Source: Nannochloropsis salina CCMP1776
Lineage: Eukaryota; Sar; Eustigmatophyceae; Eustigmatales; Monodopsidaceae
Direction: 5' to 3'
NCBI GenBank assembly: GCA_004565275.1
Contig: SDOX01000008.1
Span: forward strand, 217,327 to 281,326
DNA: 64,000 bases
In this document: positions 1 through 10,199 of the stretch, one piece after another
How positions within the stretch are numbered: the stretch's first letter is position 1
Layout of the letters: every line of letters begins with the position of its first letter
Notes under the pieces: model-generated
The model's input: the letters and a program-made list of their open reading frames with translations, nothing else
The model's database searches: none
What the model was told of the DNA's origin: nothing
Program-made: the position numbers and the translations under genes

Positions 1-63
1 ATCTCGGGCCAGAGCCCCCCGGCACAGCCCGCAGGAGAGCAAAACCCGTGCCAGGGGGGGGCC

Positions 64-2523
64 ATGGACGCCTCCGAGCTCTGTGCTCCTGGCTCGGAGC
101 GCAAGCTAGACCACGTGTCGGAAATTGTCGCACCTCCGCATTCCGTTACCAGCTCCCAAAGGCATTCGCCGGCCACTCTTCCGCCTCTTGCTACATCTGC
201 GCCCTCGCCCACCCCGACTCGCCCTGCCGAGAGCGCTTGCTCGGCGACGACCCTCATAGCCAAGCTTCTGGCGTCGGCCTCTACGTCGAAGAGTGCTCCC
301 ATCAAGAGGGGCGGGATACCTCCTGTCGCGTGTGAGGGAGGGAAGGATCCTTTTTCAGTCGAAACGTACCTCGGGCGCGGGCAGATTCCAAGTCAAGCAG
401 TCTCGCGTCCGGCGACCAACAAGTTGGCTTTCGATTTCCGCACTTTCACATCCAGCTTAAAGAAGGGCGCTTCCACCACAAATAGCGTGCCTGGTGTTAA
501 TCAAGCTGTCTCCTCAGCGCTTGGAAGTGCCACCCAGGACCTAGAGGCAGAAAGCGACGCCTGTGAGGCTACCCTGAGCAATATGGTCACGTCTGAGGCT
601 AAGAAATTAGACATTGATGACAAATCTCATCACACAGCCCATCATGCGGCCATAAATCCTGAACTGCCCGGAGCACCGTCCAAAAGTGAAGCGAAGACGG
701 GGCAATCGGCCGTGACCGAGGCGAAAGCCAACCTCTCGCTGCACGAAAAGGAGCTTCAAGCTGAATTGGCCGGATTACGCGATAGCCTGGCGAAGCAAAA
801 AGACAATTCACAGCGCTTAATGGAGACCTGGAGCGATGCACAGCAAGCGCTCAAGGAATCAGGCGCCGAACTGTGCAACGTGCAGAGAGAGCGACGGCGC
901 CTCAGCGTCAATGTCAGCCGCCTGACGCGTGACCTTACATGCACCAAGGAGCGAATCCCGCCCTTGATTGTCGAAAATAGAAAAGTGCGCAGCGATGTAT
1001 ATCGCATTAAGTGCGAACAGCTGAAGGCACGGTGTCAGCTCACAGCCTCTGTCTGTGCTTTTGACCGCTTATGCGAGAGGGAGCGGTCCGTGAAGATCAA
1101 ATTGTTATACGAGGAGGCAGCCTCCTATGGCGCGCGTTCCACCTACCTCCATGACTATAGCACCATGTGTGCTTTCGGGCGGAAAATCTCGATGAAGTCT
1201 TTCGAATTGATGGGCCGCGTGAAGGACGGTGTAAACAGAGTAAAAAGTGCAATGCAGGCAGAGCGTGGGGAGCTGCAGAAACATGCTGAGAAAATCGGAA
1301 AGGATGCAGCTCTGGCTTCGAAAGAATCCAAAACCGAAATAACCCGCTTGGCAAGGAGCGAGGCAGATCAGCGAAAGGCCCTTCTGCGCCTCGAGGAGGG
1401 GAAGAAAAAGGTGGAGAAACGACTGGACGAGGCTGAAAAACGCGCCAAGGAAGAGGTTAAGCGACTTGAGGACATGGTGTCTACGCGTGGGAATGAGATT
1501 AAAAAGCTTGAGGAAGAGCTTCGAAAACTTCGTCAGGAAGGGGCCCCGGTTGCCTCACAACATGCGCGAGCCCCAAAAAATTCGGGGCTGGAGAAATCTG
1601 GTCAGAAATTGGATGAGAATGAGCTTGTCGATGACCAGGGGAAAGAGAATCCACCTATCAGGCGGAGATGCGGTAGGAAACGCTCCGGTGCGACCAAACC
1701 TAGCCGACCAGGCACTGCCACTCCTCAAGGAAAATTGCGACGTAGGAATAAGGCAAGCAACGAAGATGTATTGTGTGACCGGCAGGATATGGAACCCCCC
1801 GCCGGAAAAACATCGGAAGAGGCATCGACAGGGATCGAGGACGTGAATGGTGTGGAGGAACGCCTCCCCTTGCCCCCTGTGCCACCACCGCTTACGAAAT
1901 TGGACAACGCTCTACAAGAAAGAGCTCAACAGACGACTGCATTGCTAGGGGAGGTGGGCGAGGGCGCTTTGGAAGCACCCAGTTGCACCCCTGCTTGTGA
2001 GACCGACAAGACTCCCGCGACGACCAAGCGTGCCAGGCTGGAGTTGCAGCCTGCTGACCAAGCCGAAGGGGCTGAGGATCTCAATCTCGACTCTAAAAGA
2101 CCATGCGTGGAAATAAAGACCAGCAATGCACCCAAGGCGTCAGCTGAGGAGAGCTGCATTCTTATACCTGTACCTCCGAATAGACTTTTAAGCCCTTCAA
2201 CGTCTTTCGACAAGGAAGAGACGACTAAAGCACTTGAAGCGAGAGATGCAAGACCACTGGCCGACTTGAGAAAGAGCCACCAGAACAAAGAGGGTGAGGC
2301 GCGTGGACCCACGTACGACGTCACAATCCAGCCGACGACGGATGCGAGGCTTCTAGCTCCAACGCCCTTGTCACACACCGGGGCACCCTTAACTCAACCA
2401 GCAGGGCCCGTGATGGAATCCAGCCTGTCTAAACCTACTTTGGGAGGCAAAAAGCTGTCCATTTTTTCCTCGTACATTAATAAGAATGCCATACCTAAGT
2501 TGAAGAAACCATCCGCAAAATAA
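64..2523 (+). CDS. Coiled-coil protein of unknown function, possibly 5'-incomplete
   Basis: I do not recognise this 819-residue protein. Residues about 1-215 are Ser/Thr/Pro/Ala-rich and look disordered. Residues about 220-300 and 380-500 are Lys/Glu/Arg-rich heptad-like coiled coil, separated by a Cys-containing helical stretch (about 310-380). The remainder is again disordered and charged, with basic clusters (for example RRRCGRKR near residue 535), and ends in a Lys-rich tail. The composition suits a nuclear or cytoskeletal scaffold, but this is inference. The reading frame stays open without a stop from the ATG at 64 back to base 1, so the true start or an upstream exon may lie outside the window. 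It runs convergently into the MoeB/rhodanese gene. Confidence 0.75.
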   Translation: MDASELCAPGSERKLDHVSEIVAPPHSVTSSQRHSPATLPPLATSAPSPTPTRPAESACSATTLIAKLLASASTSKSAPIKRGGIPPVACEGGKDPFSVETYLGRGQIPSQAVSRPATNKLAFDFRTFTSSLKKGASTTNSVPGVNQAVSSALGSATQDLEAESDACEATLSNMVTSEAKKLDIDDKSHHTAHHAAINPELPGAPSKSEAKTGQSAVTEAKANLSLHEKELQAELAGLRDSLAKQKDNSQRLMETWSDAQQALKESGAELCNVQRERRRLSVNVSRLTRDLTCTKERIPPLIVENRKVRSDVYRIKCEQLKARCQLTASVCAFDRLCERERSVKIKLLYEEAASYGARSTYLHDYSTMCAFGRKISMKSFELMGRVKDGVNRVKSAMQAERGELQKHAEKIGKDAALASKESKTEITRLARSEADQRKALLRLEEGKKKVEKRLDEAEKRAKEEVKRLEDMVSTRGNEIKKLEEELRKLRQEGAPVASQHARAPKNSGLEKSGQKLDENELVDDQGKENPPIRRRCGRKRSGATKPSRPGTATPQGKLRRRNKASNEDVLCDRQDMEPPAGKTSEEASTGIEDVNGVEERLPLPPVPPPLTKLDNALQERAQQTTALLGEVGEGALEAPSCTPACETDKTPATTKRARLELQPADQAEGAEDLNLDSKRPCVEIKTSNAPKASAEESCILIPVPPNRLLSPSTSFDKEETTKALEARDARPLADLRKSHQNKEGEARGPTYDVTIQPTTDARLLAPTPLSHTGAPLTQPAGPVMESSLSKPTLGGKKLSIFSSYINKNAIPKLKKPSAK

Positions 2524-2759
2524 GCAGCGAGTAGCGATTGAATCATCACGGTCTCTGATTCATCCCCGATACCGGCATAAAGTAAAGAACGTAAAGGAAA
2601 AAGCGTGGTAGACTACAGAATTAAGAAATATCACTTCTAAAAAGGAAAGATTGTTTTCCAGTTGTTCATATATGCGGCTCCTACCACGGTGGCATGCCAA
2701 CATCTTGGCACACGGCCCACCCATGCATGTCTTTACTTATTCTTTGTCAGTTTTTCATT

Positions 2760-4223
2760 TCAGTATGTTGGCAAGCGAGCATCTATCTCCTTAGCCCATG
2801 CAATAACCCCTCCATCCAAATTGACAAGATTTGTGAATCCAAGCGCCGCCAGCTTCTCGCACGCTTGAGCCGAGCGACCACCGACTTTGCAGTACACCAG
2901 AATGTCTTGCTCCCGTGGGAGCTGCGCCGCTACTTTCTCCACCTCCCGGTGTGGACATAGCAAATCACTAAAAGGAAGCTTTGAGATCTCTGCCTCTTGA
3001 GGCAATCGGACATCAAGCACGAAGGGCGCCCATCCATCCTCCTCGAACCTGCGCCGAGCCTCTTGGACTGAGATGCGCTGGAAGGCACTATTTCCCGTTG
3101 CTTCTGCCATTGAAGCGTTTTCCTTCTCTGACTGCTTGTTCCCTTTTTGGTCGCCACAGAAGCAGTCATAATCGATAAGAGAAGTTATTTTCGGGGCACT
3201 CGGATCCCGTTGAAGGCCGCACTCGCGAAATGTCATGTCCAGAGCATTGTATATGAGTATGCGTCCTGACAAAGGCTTCCCTATGCCCGTTAGGAGCTTT
3301 AGCGTTTCCGTGGCTTGAATGCAACCAATCACACCCGGCAGCACACCCAGCACCCCTCCCTCTGCACAGGAAGGCACGTCCCCTGGAGCGGGGGGTTCGG
3401 GCAGAAGGTCGCGATAGTTCGGGCCCCCCCGGTAGTTGAAGACAGAGGCTTGGCCTTCGAAGCGAAGAATCGCCCCGTACACGAGTGGCTTTCCGAGAAT
3501 GACACACGCGTCATTTATCAAGTACCTTGTCGGAAAATTGTCCGTCCCATCGACCACTACGTCATAGGGCGCCAGGATGCGAAGCGTGTTCTCCGCCGTC
3601 ATTTTCTCTTCGTACACGTCCACCAGCACGTGGGGATTTACATCCTTGATTCGGCGCTCCGCGGAGCGTACCTTAGCTTCCCCCAGAGTGCCCTGTCCGT
3701 GTATGACTTGCCGCTGCAGATTTGAGAGTTCTACAGTGTCGTCGTCAACGATGCCCAGATGGCCCACTCCTGCGGCGGCAAGGTACAGCAGTAGTGGAGA
3801 GCCTAAGCCGCCCGCGCCCACGCAAAATACAGAACTGGCCTTTAACGTCCGTTGACCTTCCATTCCTACTTGGGACAGAATAAGATGACGAGAATAGCGC
3901 TTAATCTCCTCTAATTCGAGATCCGGCTTTTGCGAGACAGTGCCGCCAAAAGTAGCGGGACCAAACTCTGATGGCAGCTGCATTTGGATGCATGTGGGCA
4001 ACTTCAAGTACTTCCACCACCTTTTATTTATGTTTCTAGATATCGAAGCAAAATTTGACGGCCTCCATGCTGTTGCGGTGGTGAAAGCAAATGCAGACTT
4101 TCCACGGGACGATAAGCCTCGTGAGCCTTGACAGAAGATACTTTTGCGGTCGATACCGAGGCTTAGAACGCTTACAACCACGCCACAGGTTGTAGAAAGC
4201 CGCATCCACGTCCAAATTGGCAT
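2760..4223 (-). CDS. MoeB/UBA4-type adenylyltransferase-sulfurtransferase (MOCS3/MoeZ-like)
   Basis: This 487-residue protein has a ThiF/MoeB/HesA adenylation domain (residues about 100-350; nucleotide loop GAGGLGSP near 137, DGTDNFPTRY, and the SCAEGGVLG loop) followed by a C-terminal rhodanese domain (about 375-487) with active-site loop CKVGGRS, Cys near 445. The family activates a C-terminal Gly-Gly sulfur carrier (MoaD, ThiS or Urm1) by adenylation and then transfers sulfur to it. The paired CxxC zinc ligands typical of animal/plant MOCS3 are not present; the linker reads RDPSAPKI then IDYDCFCG, which resembles bacterial and cyanobacterial MoeB/MoeZ. About 95 residues precede the domain and include a short hydrophobic segment then SAFAF, which could be a heterokont plastid leader. 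Met81 is an alternative start. Confidence 0.9.
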   Translation of the reverse strand: MPIWTWMRLSTTCGVVVSVLSLGIDRKSIFCQGSRGLSSRGKSAFAFTTATAWRPSNFASISRNINKRWWKYLKLPTCIQMQLPSEFGPATFGGTVSQKPDLELEEIKRYSRHLILSQVGMEGQRTLKASSVFCVGAGGLGSPLLLYLAAAGVGHLGIVDDDTVELSNLQRQVIHGQGTLGEAKVRSAERRIKDVNPHVLVDVYEEKMTAENTLRILAPYDVVVDGTDNFPTRYLINDACVILGKPLVYGAILRFEGQASVFNYRGGPNYRDLLPEPPAPGDVPSCAEGGVLGVLPGVIGCIQATETLKLLTGIGKPLSGRILIYNALDMTFRECGLQRDPSAPKITSLIDYDCFCGDQKGNKQSEKENASMAEATGNSAFQRISVQEARRRFEEDGWAPFVLDVRLPQEAEISKLPFSDLLCPHREVEKVAAQLPREQDILVYCKVGGRSAQACEKLAALGFTNLVNLDGGVIAWAKEIDARLPTY

Positions 4224-4383
4224 ACCTATACCAGAAATGTCTTATGTGCGATATTTTTCAAACAAAGCGGTGAGCGCTGTAAAAGCAAAGGTGTCGCAGG
4301 GCGGAATACGGCTACGCGAACGGCAACTGCCTGGTGGGGAGGTTAAACTTTCTTCAGGACGGTCGTCACATGCCTCATCACGA

Positions 4384-5632
4384 TCAATGTTCCGTATTAT
4401 TATCAAGTACTTTGCTTATGTTTTGAGCAGCCGCATCTGACCAGTTCATCTTGACTTTACTCACAGGCAGCTTGCGTCTGAGGGAATGAAGGCCTTCCGT
4501 GCTCAGCTCTTGACAGGTGGCCTCAATATTCCTCTGTGGGCCATGGCGGGAAAATTGAGACCATCTTTATGAAGAAATTTAAAAAAAGTAAACAAGGCTT
4601 GTCGTAAAACTCACACTTAATGTCTCCTCGGCCAGCTTTATGCATTCAACTATAATGGCAGTGTCGCTTCTTAGGGACACACTCAAAACCGGATAAAATT
4701 TGTTTACATGTAACTGCACGTTTCCGTCCTCGAAATTATGTGCCCGAACCTGATTAGTTTGGCAATGAGTGTGAGTTGTGCAAGCTGTACAGGAAAAGAG
4801 GTCATGACCACGAACCTGAATTGATCCGGAGAGCTTATCCTCATCGATGCTCCACTCTGAAAGCCAGGAGGCCGACCAAAAGTTGGCCAAGTTGACGCGC
4901 TCGCTGTAAATAATCACGTGCAAGGTGGAACCTTTTACCGAGCACATAGTGGTTGTCGCCTGTGGGTTGATATTTGTGGGAATTAAAAAAACATACCGAG
5001 CACAGGTGCGATGCTTCTGTTTCTTGCTCACGGAGTCTGAGGCGTAGCTCTCCGTGACGTGGCCAGCCAGCGCCCTCTCTAATTCCTGGCGCTTCGTGTT
5101 AAGTCGCTCTTGACCCTCGGTCAGGTTTCTCTGTGGAATTGTGCGGATGAAATCGTATGTCGGCCGTTCAACTTTTCGCACGGAGCGCTGAACTGGCAAT
5201 TGCCAAGCGTGATAGAAGTGAAGCATTCGGATAAAAGCTTGCTCCTAATATCCGCCATCCTTTATATGGGAGCTTACCATTTCCTCAACCTTGCCCAGCC
5301 CTATCCCTCGCCGGGCATTGTACACCTTGGTCACCTCTTGAACGAAGCTTTCGGTCAAGACACTTGCTGGCAAAAGTTTGCGAAGGTCTGGAGTGGAGTT
5401 AGGGCGAGTGTTAAGGTCAGTTACCTTTCTGTACGCTTTAAGTACATGGCTCCCATCGAATAAACTTACCAGTGAGTACATGTCCAAATTGACCTGGAGG
5501 GCTGGACAGCAGCATTTGCTCGGCTATGCGCTGCCTGTGGTCTGCGTACTGAGAAGAGGGCTCTTCCTCCATGGCGCCATGCCTGCCTTCTACGTTCAGT
5601 GGAGGGGTCGAATAGGACATTTCGCTCTTCAC
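4384..5632 (-). CDS. CAPZA: F-actin-capping protein subunit alpha (six exons)
   Basis: The alpha subunit of the CapZ heterodimer caps actin filament barbed ends. I resolve six exons: 5632-5470, 5387-5278, 5187-5032, 4959-4816, 4749-4615 and 4533-4384. All have GT/AG borders and keep frame, giving 285 residues, the usual size (animal CapZ-alpha is about 286). Diagnostic stretches are SSPPGQFGHVLTDLRKLLP, NLANFWSASWLSEW, EDGNVQL and the C-terminal SLRRKLPVSK followed by MNW, which is the conserved actin-binding end. Introns are 66-90 nt; those of 72 and 66 nt are multiples of three and contain no stop, so the frame also reads through them. The 5' end lies about 660 nt from the divergent Atg6 gene. 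Confidence 0.93.
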
Positions 5633-6297
5633 GTCCTTTGTTTTTCGTCTTCTCTTTTAATTTTTCTTTAAAATTTGCCCAGCGCTGATTCGCTTGCACC
5701 AACTGCCGGGGAAGAGAGGGGCGCTTTTCCGAACGTGGGCCAAGTTTAAGTGAGGGAGGCTTAGCTTGTCGATTGTAAAGTCAGGCATGGCAAGCATCGA
5801 TGTACGCTCAAACGCGAAAAATGGTTACAAACAAAATGGAAGGGAACGGAGGTATACTCAAAAACAAGCGATTGTCTTGGGTGTCGTTGTTCCCCCGTGG
5901 TTGCTGTCGCCGACGTAATATCGCTACTCCTGTCCCTCATAGGAGTCTGCGCTTAGGCTGTCAGGCTCGTTGCCCACGGACGTGTAACGGAGCGTGCATT
6001 CTGCCATCCATGGCGCGAAGGGAAGGGGTAACAAATTGATGTCTTACGACCAAGCTGTCCAGCTTTGTGGGGGGCTGAAACTTATACCTCGGCAACAGAT
6101 TTCGTACGACCCAATACCACTCGATACAGGCGTAGAGTGGGAAAGCGCGCGGTCACATGATCATGAAAGAAAGACCCCAAAGGAGATCCTAGGAGGAAAA
6201 TGTGCGTATATCGAAAGCAGAGATGGCACAGAGATGGCGCGTGGTCTGGTGACGCTAGACTGGACTAGCCCGAGCGCCTGACATTTGACAAGTGCTC
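5633..6297. other. Divergent intergenic region, CapZ-alpha / Atg6
   Basis: This 665-base gap separates two divergently transcribed genes and should hold both promoters. It contains short open frames, including one ending just before the Atg6 start (about 5994-6281), but none shows recognisable Beclin N-terminal sequence. I see no repeat or RNA gene. Confidence 0.5.
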
Positions 6298-7140
6298 ATG
6301 CCATCGGAAGGCGACGGTCCCGAAGCGCATATCCTGCATTTGCGCGAATTGCTGAAGGCTGTGGAGGCAAGGCGCATCACACTGCACCGCCGACGAGCCC
6401 TTGTAGAGAAGAAACGGCGCCGGCTTCAAGGTCTTCTTGATCTGTGGCAATCACTTAACAATTCGGCAGCAGAGTCGCTGCTTGACTTGTCCGAAAACCA
6501 TCAAGCAACACATGGTTCAGAACTTAGTGCAGGGGCACGACTCGAGGCGTTGACACAATTGAATGTCGCCAACGATTGTTTTCACGTGTGGCATTCAGGG
6601 CCCTTTGCCACGATGAATGGCTGCAGTATCGGTCGACTGCCCGCTTTCGCGGCAGTGGAGTGGATAGACATCAACGCCGGACTCGGGCAAGCGATCCTTT
6701 TGCTTGACACACTAGTGAAGCAAACAGGCTTCCGCTTTCGTCGCCTCGAGCTCGTGCCCTTCGGCTCCTTTTCCAAGATCTTGAGATCCCCATGTGACTT
6801 GTCGGACGTGGAGACGAAGGTGATGCCGAACAGTCCTCGATTCACCGCCAGCAATGCGATGAGTTTCTACTACGACGAGGCCAACCTGGCGTTTTTCCCT
6901 CGTCGGAACATGAATGCGGCGCTGGTTGCTTTTCTGCAGTGCGTGGAGGAGTTCGGATCCCACGTGGAGGGGCTAGACCCCACCATCCGCCTTCCTCACA
7001 GGGTGCAGGATAACAAGATCGGCGGTCTACCCATCGTCTTTACGCCCGGCGAAGAGGACACATGGAACCGAGCTCTCAAGTACCTATTGACAGACCTGAA
7101 ATGGCTCTCGGCATGGAGTGCTCGACATGTACTGCTGTAA
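6298..7140 (+). CDS. ATG6: Beclin-1/Atg6-like autophagy protein, short form
   Basis: Atg6/Beclin is a core subunit of the class III PI3-kinase (Vps34) complexes of autophagy and endosome sorting. About 280 residues are present. A short Arg/Lys/Leu-rich coiled coil (about 10-55) leads into the evolutionarily conserved domain, with the hallmarks NDCFHVWHSGPFATMNG, IGRLP, VEWIDINAGLGQAILLL, RLVPFGSFSK-like RLELVPFGSF, and the terminal LTDLKWLSAW aromatic region. Full Beclins are about 450 residues; the N-terminal CxxC/BH3 portion and most of the coiled coil are missing. The first in-frame ATG is at 6298. Either the protein is truly short or N-terminal exons upstream were not recognised. Confidence 0.85.
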   Translation: MPSEGDGPEAHILHLRELLKAVEARRITLHRRRALVEKKRRRLQGLLDLWQSLNNSAAESLLDLSENHQATHGSELSAGARLEALTQLNVANDCFHVWHSGPFATMNGCSIGRLPAFAAVEWIDINAGLGQAILLLDTLVKQTGFRFRRLELVPFGSFSKILRSPCDLSDVETKVMPNSPRFTASNAMSFYYDEANLAFFPRRNMNAALVAFLQCVEEFGSHVEGLDPTIRLPHRVQDNKIGGLPIVFTPGEEDTWNRALKYLLTDLKWLSAWSARHVLL

Positions 7141-7787
7141 AGAGATACCTGTCCACGCAGAGCTCTGAATCGTGAAAGCAACTCGAACGATTCTAAATTT
7201 TACTCCCCCGTTATCTACTTCTTTTGCGATTCCTTCCACTTAAGATTTTTGCAGGTGCTTGATCTGTACTCGCAATGTATAGCACAAGACTAAAATTGAG
7301 GTCCCCGCTCGACTATTTTCCCCCGTGCAGATAAGCAAAATGCTGTCGATCAGCAATTCTACTTCTTACAATTTCACACACAGATGTAGAATTCAAGACA
7401 GTGACACGCTACAACAGCTTACTCAAGGCCAAGCTTCCACTATTTCCGCCTTCTATCCGTTCGTTTTATCGAGGATCCATGTCTCCTGCCTCCTAACTAT
7501 TTGCTTTCTCTTAAATTATCCTTTCAAGAACTGCTTTGGGACGATGGGTTTAAAAATTCAATATTTTCAGAAAGGACAGACCTCTCCGACCCTCAATGAA
7601 CCGGGAGGTCAACGACATGTTGACGAAAGCCCCGCCAGAGGGCTCACGCCTGGACGCACTGTTTCGCAAAATCACAATTTCGTGACCCATCATCACGACT
7701 AACATCCCGTCAGTTGAGAGTTCAAACGACATTATCTTGATGCTGCTCCATCTACCTTCCTGCCAATGCCCGGTCCTCGCTTCTATC
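7141..7787. other. Convergent intergenic region, Atg6 / BTA1
   Basis: This 647-base stretch lies between the 3' ends of two convergent genes and should hold their 3' UTRs. It is AT-richer than the flanking genes. I see no coding or structural feature I can support. Confidence 0.5.
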
Positions 7788-10199
7788 CTACTGGGCTTTT
7801 GACTTGCCGGTCAAGGCGACATAAGCACCGTGGTACGGGCGGAGCACCGGCAAGAGGGGCACTCCGCCGCGAAAGCGTTCGTCCCACACACACGTCGTTG
7901 CTTTCTCCAGACGCTTGAGAATGGCGGGAGAGATGAGGTGAACGCGGTCCTGCTCGAACCATTTCCGCTGGAACGTGGCTTCCATACGCCGGAGCGAGGC
8001 GAGCATGGTGGGCAAGCCTGAATCCTCGTTTGAGGCCAAGAAGAAATCTGCCAGACCAAGCACGCCATGGCCGTTGGGTTGGAGGAAACGCAGGGCGTTT
8101 ACTAGGGCGGCGGTTTTGTCGGGGATCATGGAGAGGGAATAGGAGAAAGTCAGCATGTCGACTTTCCCCTCCAGGAAGGGCAGGGTCTTGAAGATAGACG
8201 GGGCCGTGAAGTCGTGCTCGATCAGGTGCACCAAGTCGGTCAAGCCAGCCGCTGCCACACGCTGCTGGGCGACTCCTAGCAGGGACGGAGATACATCGAC
8301 GACGTATATGGCTTTGAAATATTTGCGCAGGATCTCGACGGGAATGAACTCCAGGTTGCGGGCCGTGCCACCGCCCACGTCGATCCATACCATGCCACCC
8401 TTCCTCTTGAGGGGCATGGCTTGGATCAGGTCCATGCGCGCATGCAAGAAGTTCTCACGGAAGCCGTCATAGCCCTCCTTTTGGAATTTGTAGAATGCCT
8501 CCATGTCTCGTTCATGCGCACTGTCCGTGCGTCCCTCTCCGTTCTTGCTGTCTGCCTTGCCGCCTAGCCTCTCCTTGCCGCTGCTGGCCTGAACCACGCG
8601 CTTCCAGACGGGGGCTGTGACAATCTTTGCGCCCGTCAACAACTGTGCCGCCAGGCCGGAGCGGTACGCCCCCCCGTCCTTGCGCCAGGAGCGGCAACGA
8701 GGGGTGACAACGAACTCGCTGTCCTTCAGGTTCGCGATCCACGTGGAGAAGTACATGCCCACCCGGTCCCCCATGCTGTTCTCGTAGATGTCGTCCACCT
8801 TCTGGGCCCCCATCCAGACGAGGGGCGGGATGTGCACGTTCTCCGAGAAAGAGCGCCAGTAAATGCGGCCGCGTTCCTGGTCCATGCGCTGTACCAAGAG
8901 GGAGATCTCGGACGTCACCATGCCCTTATCCATCCAGTCCATGTGGTCGAGCAAGGAGGCGACGGTGAAAAGCTCGTCTCCGTCCGCCGCATTCTTCATT
9001 ATGGCTTGTTCAATGGAGCCGTGGAAGAGATGGAGCTTGCCAGCCAGGAGGTGCTTCTTCATGGCAGCGAAGTTCTCGGCCTTCAAATACCGCGGGCAGC
9101 ACTCCTCCGTGTACTCTCCCAGGATGTACCCCAGGTAAAAGTAGTTGTCATGTACCAGGTCAGTATTGAACAAGACGTGGTTGACGATCACGCTGAAGTT
9201 TTCCCGGCCGAAGCCAAGGTTCATCTGTCGACGAGGTACGCCCGCAAAGAGCGCGAAACAGGGCAGCATGGTGTCGAGGAGCCAGGAGCAGATCGCGATC
9301 TGCTTTTCGTGGGTGTGGCACAAGACCAGAAAATCGTCCTTGGACATGCGCTGTAAAATAGCCTGTCGGATCCAGCCCAGATGCAGGAGTGGCAAGACCA
9401 CGCGGAAGGCCAGGAAGGCGAGAAAGCCCGATGAGCCCGAGTACATGAAGGACTGAATCTTCACCACGTATCGGTCCCAGAATTCAGCCGAAGCCGCGGA
9501 TAGCCCGGGTCGGAGGACGGTTGGGTAGAGCTTTCGAAGGAGTACCGTGTCATTCTTGGCAAAAATAGCGAAAAACTCAGGAAACTCCAGACGCTGGATT
9601 GCCACTGATTTCAACTCGGTCAAGGCAATCTGGCAGGCGTTGAAATCAACCGCCGTGACGCGGGCCCCCTCAATTATGTAGTCCAACACGTTACAGCCAG
9701 CAGATGCGATTGTGATGACATGGTCGTCGTCCTTCAAATTGAAGACTTCCTGATCCATGCGGGGGTCCTCCCAGCTTACATTGTATATGTAGGCATAGTT
9801 GATGAATTTTTTCATCAACCAATCGTGAAAGAGCGCAAAAATGAGGAGTAGCGGGGCGAATGCGCAGATCAACAGAAGAAGCACACTGCGCAGAATGAAA
9901 CGAGCGATGAACGAGAAGCTGGGCTGCAGTCGGCCCTTGATCTTATCCCGAGTGCGACGGGCTCTGTTCTTGATGGCCCTGAACCTACGGATCAAGGAGG
10001 GGGAATAGCGGGATGTGAGGCCCCTTTCCTTATTGTGCGTTCTCCTTCAAAAATGTCCTCACTTCTAATGGCGTTCGTAATGAGCTGTTCAATTATCTCT
10101 TCGAGGACCATGGGACGTCAAACGGCCCGCCAAACTCCTTCTACCCAGCAGTACTTACTTCTCATTTCGCCAGGCCCGGGCTTTGGCAGCCATAGTCAT
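7788..10199 (-). CDS. BTA1: Betaine lipid (DGTS) synthase, BtaA-BtaB fusion
   Basis: BTA1 makes diacylglyceryl-trimethylhomoserine, a phosphorus-free membrane lipid: BtaA transfers the 3-amino-3-carboxypropyl group of SAM to diacylglycerol and BtaB N-methylates it. The long exon has no ATG at its 5' end (it opens with TTG at 9995), so I infer exon 1 at 10199-10159 (MTMAAKARAWRNE) joined across a 114-nt GT-AG intron to 10044-7788; the frame is kept and gives 765 residues. A membrane segment lies at about 58-85. The BtaA/DUF3419 domain follows (SAGCNVLDY, VDFNACQ, GFGRENF, LLDHMDWM), then a class I SAM methyltransferase with motif VWIDVGGGTARN near 565. Such fusions are typical of algae and some fungi. 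Confidence 0.92.

Noticed and set aside
4991-4997. GTATGT donor as the start of CapZ-alpha intron 3 (37-nt intron)
   Set aside because: It puts the downstream exon out of frame; the GTGAGC donor at 5031 keeps frame and restores the family alignment.
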